A stretch of 64,000 nucleotides of DNA from Owenia fusiformis. Taxonomy: Eukaryota > Annelida > Polychaeta > Sabellida > Oweniidae. The DNA lies in contig CAIIXF020000008.1 of assembly GCA_903813345.2 (NCBI GenBank), positions 32,884,867 through 32,948,866 on the forward strand, given 5' to 3'. Under the pieces are notes generated by a model that worked only from the letters and a program-made list of their open reading frames with translations, was not told where the DNA came from and did not search any database. The translations under genes and the position numbers were made by a program. Positions 42,001 to 51,124 of the stretch are shown here, in pieces; within the stretch, counting starts at the first letter, position 1; every line of letters begins with the position of its first letter.

Positions 42001-45000
42001 CTAAATAGTTTGTGCTTTGAGTTTCAGGCACTATATCAGTCCCTAGTAGCCACTGACGACTACCTCTGCTTCGAAAAAACTGTTGCTTTGTTTCATTAAA
42101 TGTCAAAATTGAGCTTTTAGTGTTATCACCAGCGTGGTAAACCATACGCCATTTTGAACTGTAGCGAAATACAATGTCTAACAGAACTTGCAAATTATGC
42201 GCAGAGGAAGCTAGAAGAGTAGTATCGTCTGCCACCAAAATACACGGAATATCATACGAACCTATCTTAAGACCTGAATGCGCTTCCTTAAGCTCAGTTA
42301 TGAGTGCGTCAATATAGATCAAAAAATAAATCGAACTCGTCACTCTTCCCTGTCCAACTCCCTGATAAATACTAAATTCCCGGGAAAATGAGCCATTGTA
42401 TAATACACGTGCAGTGGTATTAGTATAACTTTCTACGATTAGCCTCCATGTTACTCCATTGATACCGAGTGAGAATATTTTCTGAAATAACCCTTTCCTC
42501 CACAATAAATCAAAACATTTGCGATTGTCAAGAAATGCTGAAAATACCATAGAGTCACGTTCTTTGTAGTGAAGTATGATCTCTTTGAGAGCGAAGAGAG
42601 CGAACTGACTACTACTTCCCTCTTGATAGGCAAATTGTAAAGCGTTGGGGCAGCCTTTGATTTTTAGTTTAGGGGTCATTCGGATGCTGAGAATTCTTTC
42701 CCATATTTTGTACAGACAGGAGGACAAGGTTTGAGTGTTCTAAGAGGTAAGATTTTTGGAAATTGCTGTGAAAATAAAGTGCGTCCAAGGGACTCGGGAG
42801 TTTTTTATTTTTCCGTCCAACATTATTTTTTGGGGTCCATCTAATGTAAGGACGGCGTTAAATAAAACGTAGCTATGCTATCATATTTCATTTAACTGTC
42901 ACTCCCCCTGCTCATATCCAACAACTATTAATGTGCTCTTATTTATACTTATTTTAATAATTAATTTTCGCTATTATTATATTATATTTATGTTTAGTCA
43001 AGCAGTATATACACTTATTTTAGGTGTCCACTGTAAATAATTTGTATTTTGCTTTATTGTTATATCAAGGAAATAAGAAATAAATAACAAAAAAATACTT
43101 AACCGATCTTAAAGGCCCCATATAAAGTTTAAACCACTTTAGCTTATATTGTAGTCTTACCCAATGTTATCAAAGTGTGATATGTGAAACTTTTTTTTTA
43201 AATTTCAAAAAGTGGTTTTTGATAGACTTTTTGTTCCAAAATTTGTGAATTTATTTAAACCCAACTTTTAGAGGTCACTCATATTTTTTTCAAAAAGTTT
43301 TTGGTACCTTAGTGACATCACTAATGTTTCAAAATATTTTTGATATGTTAAAACATTGAAGTGGCCCATTAAATATGGCATTTTATTATTGAAATAGAGT
43401 GTACTTTGTTCAACCTTTGCATTGGGGTTAAAAAGATAATCTTTTTTGAAATGCATTAAGAAATATTTGATAATTAAGAAATTTCAACTTTTTTTGAAAA
43501 ATGGCGGGAAATTTGAATATTTGAGAAATGAAATGCTCACAACTTTTTTTTCAAAATTTTTTTTTTGTTAAAAAATCTCTAAAATCACTTTTAAGTCCTG
43601 ACAAATAGTAAATGAATGATAAAAAAATATTTTCAAACTTTAGACGGGGACTTTAAGTGTATCTTAAAAACTGGCCTGACCAAGTCTTGTATAAAAATAC
43701 ATAAAACATTATTGAGCTTCTATTTTTTATATCAAAAGTTTCTACTACAATCTTCGTGCTCAACGTATTTAGTATACTCTAGTTAGGGGTGGTGCATCGA
43801 TGTCACTTCAACTCCTCATGGAAACCTGATCGATCTACTTGATACATTATACGAGTTTTATCGTCATTAAATCTCCCCATACTTTAAAGTGCTTAAATAG
43901 ATGTATTTATATACATGTATTACTGATTTGTGTTCAGTTATGAGTCAGATTTGCAAGTCATGGTCAGTGAGATGAGATTTAGTTCTTAAAATGGAAGGAA
44001 GTGAAGAATTACTTACTATTAAGAAGTACTACAAATAACAATTGCAAAGGTATTATTAAGTAGTTTTTGAAAAAACGGTTTTCTCTCAAATTCGTGAAAT
44101 ACTTTTAAAAAATCATAAGATAGTCAAAAGTGACTCAATTTTTATGAAATAAACCATGTTGGAAAGGCAATTCAATCTTCAATGAGTATCTACCATACAG
44201 AGCAATAATAATTAATTTACATTTTCTACAGTATTAGAATCGAGGTAACTATCAATATTTTATGAAATTCACTTTTATTGGCACAAACCTCCGACTATCA
44301 TAACTTTGCCTTCTACTCCAAATCACCTTTACTTTTACGCCAAAAAGTGTCATTTATTCACATTTCTCGCAATGTGTTCACGTTTGCCGGCGCATTTACC
44401 ATGGATTTCCTGGTTGCCGAATGGTCGCAACAGCGCATTGAGGACGCCATCCCGATCTGACGGGGGCCTTACCACTTTGTTACTAGAATAATTTTTTGGG
44501 CCCTTTAAGAGCTTAAAGTGTCTGTTCGATGCTCATGGGGTCAAAATACAGTTTATACACGTTCTAAATGAAATAAATACCACTAACATGTCAAACCAGG
44601 TACCGTTCTTGTAGCCTAAATATTTTTATAAATGTGAAATTTGATGTTCAAAATCGGGAAACACAATGTCAAATGCCAAACATGACATCAATAACAGAAC
44701 GGGTTTTGAATATGTTGTTGGAGTTCATAATCTCCTAACGTGCATTTAAAGTGTTAGTGTAATTGATTGCAACTGCATTCAATGAAGTGAGGAATTGATT
44801 GACTACTTTGGAGCCACGTTTTTTCCTCTGATAAACCAAAAATATAATACCTAAATTAGAGCTTCAAACCCAGCGGTGCGTTTTTACATATCATCCAGAA
44901 TTATTTTCTGGCTTATGTAACGACCCAGGGTTAATAATAATTGTAGTCTTTATTAAATGGCAATTTAATTGTCAAAGTCGACATATACCTTTTAAAGCAC

Positions 45001-47714
45001 TACCAGTAATCATACTCATGTATAATTTGGTTCAACAGTGATATAATATACTAATTATTATTATGTAATATAATGAACTCCTTTTTAAGGTACACTAATT
45101 ATTTTATACGAACTAATCTAATAAAATGGCGTTCAGCCTGGAAAAGTTAACCAGTGGTCAAGCACAGTGACAATAAATAAAGCACAAGAAGTTACAACAT
45201 GCGTTCAATAATATATCTCACTGTGCTGATTTAATTCAACTATGGCGTCTACGTTTTGAAGCCATGTGACTGATACCCTGCTGACTGTATTACAGCGCGA
45301 ATGTTCAAATATCCAAATATCCAAAATTGCAAAAATCCAAATTCCAAGATGTGTTAATTGATTTCAAGTTATGTTATGTAATATCCCACAGAAAACTGTC
45401 GAAGTGCTGAAAGTTGGTGTTGCTGAGAGGCAAGAGCGAAACTGAGGGCCGAAGGGATTGAATTCCTTTATATACCCCACTGACCATCAGTGCCAGCTTT
45501 GGGTATAGGGCCTCAGAACAAGCTAATTGGACAATCCAACAAAACCATAAATCACTGCCACACTTCCTGAGTCAAAGGGATGGGATATGAAACATTACAT
45601 AAATTTGATTGGACAATAAGGTCAGCAGCAGAGTACCAGGCATACAGTCTGCGATAACCGGACAACTCATCCCCTAGACAACTCATCCCTGGACAACTCA
45701 TCCCCTAGACAACTCATCCCCTGGACAAGTCATCTCCTAGACAAGTCATTCCCTAGACAAGTCATCCCCTAGACAAGTCATCCCCTGGACAACTCATCCC
45801 CTAGACAACTCATCCCCTGGACAACTCATCCCCTGGACGACTAATCTTTTGGCATGTTTGAGTATAGTAATTTAATATCATATCACCAATTCATATTTGA
45901 TATTCAAATGATTTTTTAAATGTTTTGGTTGTGAATTAGGGCAGCTTTAAGTTTCAAAAAACATATATAACATGAACACTGTTACTCCACTTGATTATGC
46001 TGTTGATCCCTTTGGGTAACAAAATGTTGGAGCCTCGAAGGTATATAAGTGTTTTTTTCTTACTTCACGAGTTGCAGGCAGAATTCCCATGACATTCTAT
46101 GTCTCGCTTTTGTTACTTTCTGTAGACAGAACTTCTAAAACGGTTAAGATCTGCACTTCTAACCCGTTCCGTTTATGTAACAATAGTGAGGTATTAAATC
46201 GACGATTCTGTTGTTTTCTTTTATTTGTTTGCAAACATGTACATTTTCTTAAACATATGATACCGACAAACGTTTGTGATAAAAATGATGTTTGAATTTT
46301 GCCTGCAACGCCGGAATGGGGTAAAAATCAAAATCGATCATTTCTTTGAGGTTCTGACATTTTGTTGCGATCCGTTTCGGTAACCAGCATGATCTAGTGG
46401 AGTACCAGTGATAAACAAAAACTTTCTGGAGGGGAAAATTGCTAAAAACAAAGAGATAATCAACCAATTAATCCGTGATTTGTTTTGTAAATATTTATTT
46501 TTCATTTCGATGTGATATTAACAAGAGACATATAAAACATTATATGTCTCTCTATTAGCATTGCTTGTAGAAGTTCCTTTGATGTTATAATATGTTTGTT
46601 GTTCATAGCTCAAATATTCTTAAATTATTTTTTCACAGCAGAAAGAGATGAGAGTTTTAATGACATCGTTTGGCTGTTTATTTGTGTCAGTAAAGTGAAA
46701 AATAATATTTTCAATGATCTAAGATTGGGGATGAGATGTCTATGGGATGAGTTATCTAGGGGATGAGATGTCCAGGGATGAGTTGTCTAGGGGATGAGTT
46801 GTCAGTAAGCCCAGTCTGCTATAGCAGACAAAGACACTGCCAAAGATGGACCATCAGTCAAGAACTTGTAAATTGATGTTGTAAATTAGCCATGACGAAT
46901 TGTGCAACTGTGATAGGTCAAAAATAAAGAAATAATAATGCAGTCTGTACAGAGGGTTGTCACAATATAGGATAATTGTTTAACTTACTAAATCTCAAAT
47001 GATACAGGCTGAGGGTAAGGTAAATATGATTGGTCCAGAGACATAATAGAGTAGTGACCAATATGAAGACCGTCAGCCATAATGCAAATGAGAACTACAG
47101 TATACTGAAGTGATATAATAAAGTAATATGGAAAACCAGGTGTGATGTACAAAGTGTTTTAGAATACTGTATGAAAAATAAAAATGCAAATAAAAGGGCC
47201 AAAGGTCCTTACACCTGTAACCAAAAGGCATTGAACCATGAAGTGATTTCGGTAAGCGTTACTCCTTTCTGGCCAATCAGAACACAATATATAACATAAA
47301 CAATTTTAACTTGGCACCTTAGTTGCATAACGCATAACTAGTTATGTTAGTGACGTCATGTTTTTTCCCGGAAAATCTTATTTTGCCACCAATGAACAGA
47401 CGGAATGAGTTGAGAGTCTGTTTTGAATACTATTTTTACTTACCAATATCGGTTTCATCTATTGTAGTGAGAAAAAATAAACAGAAATTACCGAATTAGC
47501 ACTTTAAAATGGCTCGATTTATCTATATATCAAACTTTTCATTCTAATAATCAACCATTTTATTTTAATACAATACCTGAATCTCTCTAATCATGTCAGC
47601 TGTGAATATTTGCTTGTCTACGAGACTCTCATAGAACGTGGCCCCTGGGACAATATTATCCCGTAAGATTCCCGTCATTGACGTAATAACTTCTTGGTGG
47701 AGTTTTTCCATCAT
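32785..47714 (-). CDS. CARD, coiled-coil, DEATH-domain adaptor-like protein (paralogue 2)
   Basis: Coding exons on the - strand: 47714-47577, 36472-36316, 34483-33239 and 33077-32785, 1,833 bp, 610 residues; phases 0, 1, 1 all agree. The N-terminal CARD (about 1-98) is MMEKLHQEVITSMTGILRDN plus LLKTRASGAFHKFNEVLEET. A coiled coil spans about 120-370, then a Ser-rich linker with ITLPDIS and SEPTF. The C-terminal DEATH domain has YLQQIAEKVGPDKCHALGNQ, LSISKTTIETI, VLNVLTTWNQRL and ILARALKAIGLVALGEAVED. The start follows an acceptor, so a 5' UTR exon lies upstream. CARD and DEATH are interaction modules; bridging a CARD partner to a DEATH partner, as CRADD does, is an inference. I know no vertebrate protein with this domain order. 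Confidence 0.85.
33239..34483 (-). CDS. CARD gene 2, exon 3: coiled coil and linker
   Basis: Phase 1 in after ATCTTACAG, phase 1 out at ACTG/GTAAGA. It begins VVASPNLQNQMLRILSKAIN, aligning with exon 3 of gene 1, and ends KRQYSKST. Coiled-coil heptads span most of it. The tail shares LPDIS and SEP[TV]F with gene 1. Confidence 0.88.
34484..36315. other. CARD gene 2 intron 2 with an inverted repeat pair
   Basis: About 34600-34810 (+) matches the reverse complement of about 35975-36195, for example CGCAACAGATTGTTATCTCG against the inverted CGCAACAAGCAGTTATCTCG. These are two copies of one dispersed repeat facing each other. A GC-rich hairpin (GCGCGC GGGA CGCGCGC) lies at about 35018-35035, and a 'cctggatccgcc' repeat remnant at about 35925. 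Confidence 0.6.
36316..36472 (-). CDS. CARD gene 2, exon 2: second half of CARD
   Basis: AEKTGTTQNLKMLTLLKTRA, SGAFHKFNEVLEETAHGDLA, KLLKDAELQRNE; phase 0 to 1. Acceptor TTTTCTTCAG; donor GAAG/GTCCGT is weak. The exon matches exon 2 of gene 1 in place and phase. Confidence 0.85.
37266..39623 (-). CDS. LINE family 1 reverse-transcriptase region, copy C, broken
   Basis: Reading down the - strand, it has the lead region (NYWANSYNELYSEKEDNVNF), the RT fingers and palm (SKEGCLLSPTIFAIYVNDL, LLYADDIALIA), the thumb (YKYLGIWLDEHINY) and a C-terminal Cys motif. At least four frame breaks are visible (near 39120, 38930, 38500 and 38390). A decayed remnant. Confidence 0.85.
39881..40732 (-). CDS. LINE family 1 APE-type endonuclease, copy C
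   Basis: 283 codons from MGTWNVNGFSITQNENSAF. APE landmarks: ILCLNETFL, GVGVLIKSD, MGDFNARIGDNSDYVEG and LPDHCILSCDL. The first domain of the ORF2-type protein. It is the only endonuclease seen for this family here. Confidence 0.88.
   Translation of the reverse strand: MGTWNVNGFSITQNENSAFRKTIIKNMNFDILCLNETFLRDEQFLNIDGYTLIGHNRRGSRGVGVLIKSDLLKDFKYEVLDRSMPDTMWIKLKAIHSNFSVVICACYLPPISRCTRISDPEAFLNNLLQGVYEFQNEGTLCIMGDFNARIGDNSDYVEGVDTIPQRSTVDFTLNSFGEHFLNFLVDSSICTLNGRRGMNDFTCISHKGRSIVDYICTPHEQLNGFENFSIWRPTDLISKFNLPAPAALPDHCILSCDLILPLDFELFSPNEEQCPTEDNLKHK
40820..42780 (-). mobile_element. LINE family 2, 5'-truncated, in gene 2 intron 1
   Basis: It lies immediately upstream of copy C on the same strand. 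The 5' end is cut near 42780 within the RT fingers. The frame 42727-40970 is open for 585 codons, then about 150 bp of 3' UTR. Unrelated in sequence to family 1. Confidence 0.82.
40970..42727 (-). CDS. LINE family 2 reverse transcriptase with variant motifs
   Basis: RT motifs in order: VFSAFLDNRKCFDLLWRKGL (A), FSIYQGVGQGRVTSSIYFLI (B) and CILVADDTTLLASS (C, VADD in place of YADD). Then a thumb region (STNYLGNLITTNFE, LPTALYGCELWYN) and a C-terminal CKKCNSSCN...HFLHC metal-binding motif. 585 codons without a stop suggest a fairly young insertion. A TAG lies just upstream of the first Met. Confidence 0.85.
   Translation of the reverse strand: MSSCLYKIWERILSIRMTPKLKIKGCPNALQFAYQEGSSSQFALFALKEIILHYKERDSMVFSAFLDNRKCFDLLWRKGLFQKIFSLGINGVTWRLIVESYTNTTARVLYNGSFSREFSIYQGVGQGRVTSSIYFLIYIDALITELKEAHSGLKIGSYDIPCILVADDTTLLASSAHNLQVLLDIVFRYSSKWRMVYHAGDNTKSSILTFNETKQQFFRSRGSRQWLLGTDIVPETQSTNYLGNLITTNFETENLVNNSKKKMYSKFYSIKNTLRLHKFGANPLVFIRLWYSIILPTALYGCELWYNLSPHDEDILNTAQKHIFKVVQGFEARTASDVVLATLGAISVSSFIEKLKLNFLSRLCRCTHEVTKYIFLFRFSSLLTNPGNNHFGFAKDVMSIDCDIARSVAETFLLTGSIMNTVLFKKASHFHIFNREENKWLSRMEANDNLHIFRNIHCKLEPSFAWVVGKRYPSYLWQLANLVQLSAMPSYKTFTCKKCNSSCNCIIFHFLHCNQFLSERDAFFERLIDILPVQDSVMLFNFDDDIFLQTVLGSRIDFDVANDTIYDMFVIECANTFYNTNMYFK
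43108..43657. mobile_element. Foldback element (CTTAAAGGCCCC ... GGGGACTTTAAG)
   Basis: The left end CTTAAAGGCCCCATATAAAG mirrors CTTTAGACGGGGACTTTAAG. About 550 bp, with AT-rich, T-run-rich interior and a lone AAAATGGCGGGAAA motif. Lies in gene 2 intron 1. Confidence 0.65.
43658..45640. other. Intron sequence, nothing recognised
   Basis: No supportable gene. Short frames near 44278-44491 have no domain. Slightly GC-richer at 44380-44470. Confidence 0.35.
45644..46818. mobile_element. Foldback element whose arms are 17-bp tandem arrays
   Basis: The left arm (45660-45842) is about ten units of GACAACTCATCCCCTAG; the right arm (46725-46803) is the same motif inverted. The ends CAGTCTG[CG] (45645) and CAGTCTGCT (46812) lie just outside. 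A second, unrelated foldback (45978-46409) is nested between the arms. Confidence 0.75.
45978..46409. mobile_element. Degenerate foldback related to 6677-7212
   Basis: It begins ACTGTTACTCCACTTGATTA and ends CTAGTGGAGTACCAGT. Inside are GGGTAACAAAATGTTGGAGC and ACATTTTGTTGCGATCCG, shared in diverged form with 6677-7212. Older than that copy. Confidence 0.75.
46819..47576. other. Intron sequence next to CARD gene 2 first exon
   Basis: Nothing coding seen. Ends at the donor of the first coding exon. Confidence 0.4.
47577..47714 (-). CDS. CARD gene 2, first coding exon: first half of CARD
   Basis: 46 codons, MMEKLHQEVITSMTGILRDN to TADMIREIQ, donor CAG/GTATTG, phase 0. An acceptor (TACCATTTAG) precedes it as in gene 1. 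Aligns with 26188-26322. The next exon is 11.1 kb away, so the link rests on phase and on the paralogue's structure. Confidence 0.8.
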
Positions 47715-47819
47715 ATTTGTGATTTCTAAATGGTAAAACGCTCAGGCTAAAATTGACATTAAGAAGACCTTTAATTTCTTTAACATGTGATAGCAATTTG
47801 ATTTGATATGATACAGTTT

Positions 47820-49099
47820 CACGGTGTCCAACCTAAACGCTCTTACATGCACGACGGAGCGTTTCATTTACGCGGAAACGCTGCGGAGCAAAATAAAATG
47901 GCGGCGTATGAAGATTCCACTATGACCGTAAGTATTGTTTCACTCGTTTCTCTTACATATCATACGTTATGGTGACATATTATGTACCATTCGATTAATA
48001 CAGTGAGCAAAGATCTTATTTCTTCAACTTCTGGTGGTAAACTGTTATTTGCTTGATAAAAGCTCCGTAGTGAAGATCGAACGAATCTGAAGTTGACGAA
48101 TTAACCACAAATTACGAATAACGTCAATCTTTCTGTCAAAGTAGTAGATCACAAACTCTCATTTCCTAAAGTCCCAGTCCAAATCCATTACTTGTTCTCG
48201 AGAAATCGCTTGTTTTCCTCGAAACGCTCCGTCGATTTAGGACACAATTGTAGAAATTATCTTACCATTTTGTTTTGATAACATTTTCAGATTATTAGAG
48301 AAGAGTTCGGAATCGAATCTATCTCACAAAAACGTGTTGTACGAGCTTGTTAGGCAAATTGAAACGTCCGAACCTGGTGGTGCTGAACGTGCAGCTGACT
48401 GACTTGAGCCTACATTAGATGATGTCATGCCTACATGTGTGCTAAAACATAAAACTATTGAAAAAACGAAAAGTTTATATGTGAATTAATCTTTATTTTT
48501 TTATGCCAAGGGGTATAATAGGTCTTTTCTTTCTCTTCCTGAAAAGGAAAGTCATGCTATATATTTCCTAAACAGATCTAGACTACCGCAGCGTTTCCAG
48601 TTCACTGTGTTAACCGGATCGGAGCGTTTCTTGGATATTAGAATGTCATCATTTTTAAGACTGGATTTTCGGTCATCAAATCACTATTACGATAATGTAT
48701 GGCGTTGAAGCATTGGAATTTGACCAAAATATACGTTGGTGCTCTAATCTTAGCTCAACTAATCACATGTCTCGACAAAAGGGGTTTTGACCGGTAGAAT
48801 GATAAATAGTTTAAATACGTTTTTGAATTTTGATAACTATACTGGTTCATACAGCTCTTCCTAATTGCTTCAAACGTAAACAGCCAGCCAAGTACAACAT
48901 GAATATCACACCCATCGAATGGTATACTCGAAATAAGTAACTCATACCTCGAGCTCTTGTTCCCATTATTGGAGAAATTGTCAGATGACTCATCATTCCC
49001 GCCTGCCAGTCTTACTTCGGAGCTTTTCTTTGTTTAATTTCAGTAATAATGAAACGCTCCGTCATGCATGTACTAAGAGCGTTTGGATTGGACACCGTG
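47820..49099. mobile_element. Transib/RAG-like non-autonomous element: CACGGTG ends, 5-bp target duplication
   Basis: 1,280 bp. Both ends read inward as CACGGTGTCCAA[CT]C[TC]AAACG, and the imperfect TIRs run about 50 bp to GACGGAGCGTTTCATT. AGTTT flanks both sides (47815-47819 and 49100-49104). CAC-starting ends plus a 5-bp duplication are the hallmark of Transib and RAG-type transposons; CACGGTG differs in one base from the V(D)J heptamer CACAGTG. GGAGCGTTTC or its mirror recurs inside (about 48218 and 48622). No transposase is visible. It lies 105 bp upstream of CARD gene 2's ATG. Confidence 0.75.
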
Positions 49100-49104
49100 A
49101 GTTT

Positions 49105-50215
49105 GGTCTAATCCATTTGCAACAACCACCAAAAGGTTTTGTCTTATCAGTTCTATAGCATTGTATTTTAAGACCAACGTAACGATTATCAAATTATTCA
49201 CTCAGAGATAGTTATTGTGGTAATCATTAACTATATTGTTGAAGTCAATACTGTCAACTCAAATAAAAAGTTTACCTAACAATTAAATGTGTAGACATTG
49301 AATTGTGTTTAGGATAGAAACCAAACCATGTGACTTTATTAAGTCACTCAATTGAGCAATCTCCCCAGAGATGCACTCATCTGACACCTGCTCACTTCAC
49401 AAAATCTGCCTGCTGACACTATGGAATGTACAAACAAGTAACGTCTATAGTTGCTTTATATTTGTCAATATCATTGGCAATTACATTCTGGACTATTACA
49501 AGAACAATATTATAATAGAAGAAATAACAAAACATTTTAAATTTTTTATAATTTATTTCTGCCGTTCAGTAAGAAAACTCACAACTCAGATGTCATGAAA
49601 ATTCAAATTAATGAATTCAAAGTTATTCTTATATTATATATCCCTACAAACGCATTTTGACTGAATACATGTTTAAAATGGCTACTTATACCTAAAAAGA
49701 CACTGTTCATCTATAGACTGAATATCATAAACTAAATCTCGGCTCAATGCTTTCATGTATGATAGTATTAAATTGAACTACATTTTTAGTTCAGTCAATG
49801 TTTCAACTTGAATGTATTGCAAATTAGTAAGAAAAGACTAGCAATGGTTATGAATTACACTGTTAAAGTTATGAATCTTTATTACACAATTATAGCACCA
49901 CTTCTGAACATATTTATACTTTCTGGCATTTAGCCAAATTATATATCTAAATTATTTCCAGTTTCTGCACATAAGTTTCTCAATTTATTACTTGCCAAAA
50001 TAAAATACCTTCTTTTACTCCAGTGTATTTGATTTCTGTCATCATTTCGCAATGTAAATTCGAAATTGCAACCTGTTTTTTTTTACAAAAATAGGATATT
50101 TTGACAATACATGACATGACAAAAGTACATATTTAACTGAAGGAAGAATCAGAGAAAAAGAAAACTATCTTTTAAGATAATATCAGTTAATGAAAACACA
50201 GAATGAAATCCTGTG
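49105..50215. other. AT-rich stretch, nothing recognised
   Basis: Upstream of CARD gene 2, no gene or repeat that I can support. It could hold that gene's 5' UTR exon. Confidence 0.35.
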
Positions 50216-50239
50216 CTATGGGGTGATGTGAAAAAGTTA

Positions 50240-50292
50240 GTCCACCCCAGTGGGGATCGAACCTACGACCCCTCGCTTACAAGGCGATTGCT
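50240..50292 (-). repeat. tRNA-derived fragment (3' half, anticodon arm UGU plus T arm)
   Basis: The - strand reads CGCCTTGTAAGCG (anticodon arm, loop CTTGTAA), then GTAGGTTCGATCCCC (B box/T arm). The D arm and 5' acceptor strand are absent. It is probably a SINE piece or tRNA pseudogene, not a working tRNA-Thr. A TTTTT follows on the - strand. Confidence 0.65.
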
Positions 50293-50879
50293 CCAAAAAT
50301 CACAGTTTTATAATAGTTTGAATGACATTCAAACCAGCTTTAATTTGATGTTTGAAACATAATCTAGATATACAAACTGACTCATGTATAAATAATGCAT
50401 AAAATTGGTATTTAACATACTTTTCTGGCCATAAGTTTTAAAATGTTATAGGCCATGTTTATTGGAAAGTTAATATTGCGTCCACTTTAGTCAACGTCAT
50501 CCCCTTTTCTCTGATTCTATCTTCGATGACAAAGGTAATATCTATGTGCAGGACCCTAAAATGTACATACTGATAATGATACTGAACAAACTGATTTTAC
50601 GATGAGTACAACGAACCTGTAACAAGCCATTCTCACTGTATATTTCACAAACATTCTTACTATTTCACGAACATTTTCATATTTTACAAACATTTTTATA
50701 TTTCACAAGAATTCTACCCCACAATTGGACTTCATATTTGACATTTAAAACATACACGACTGTGTGAATTCTGTATTTCACTGTTTAAAAAATTAGTATT
50801 CTATTAAATACATACACCATTATTTCAAAATGTTACTTGACTTCAAGTCCTTCTAATGTTTTAATAAATTAAAACACAG

Positions 50880-50965
50880 GTCTTGTTTAGATCCATTATT
50901 AGACCTGCTAGTCCTTGATTAGATTTGCTAGTCCTTTATTAGACCTGTCAGTCCTTGATTAAAAT
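50880..50965. repeat. Short array of TTAGACCTGCTAGTCCTTGA units
   Basis: About four imperfect units of roughly 20-22 bp. Confidence 0.65.
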
Positions 50966-51124
50966 GCTGTCAAATCCCAGGGGATGGAAATGCGTAGAGT
51001 ATTATCATCGAGAACAACAGGAATTACAAATCCTCCATTTTATTAAAACAAGGCACAGGACGTGAACGAGATCACACCATCAAATAGGCAGACACTATGA
51101 ACCAGGAAAACTGTTCTCCTATTA

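Noticed and set aside
50240-50292. A functional tRNA-Thr gene
   Set aside because: The D arm and the 5' acceptor strand are missing.
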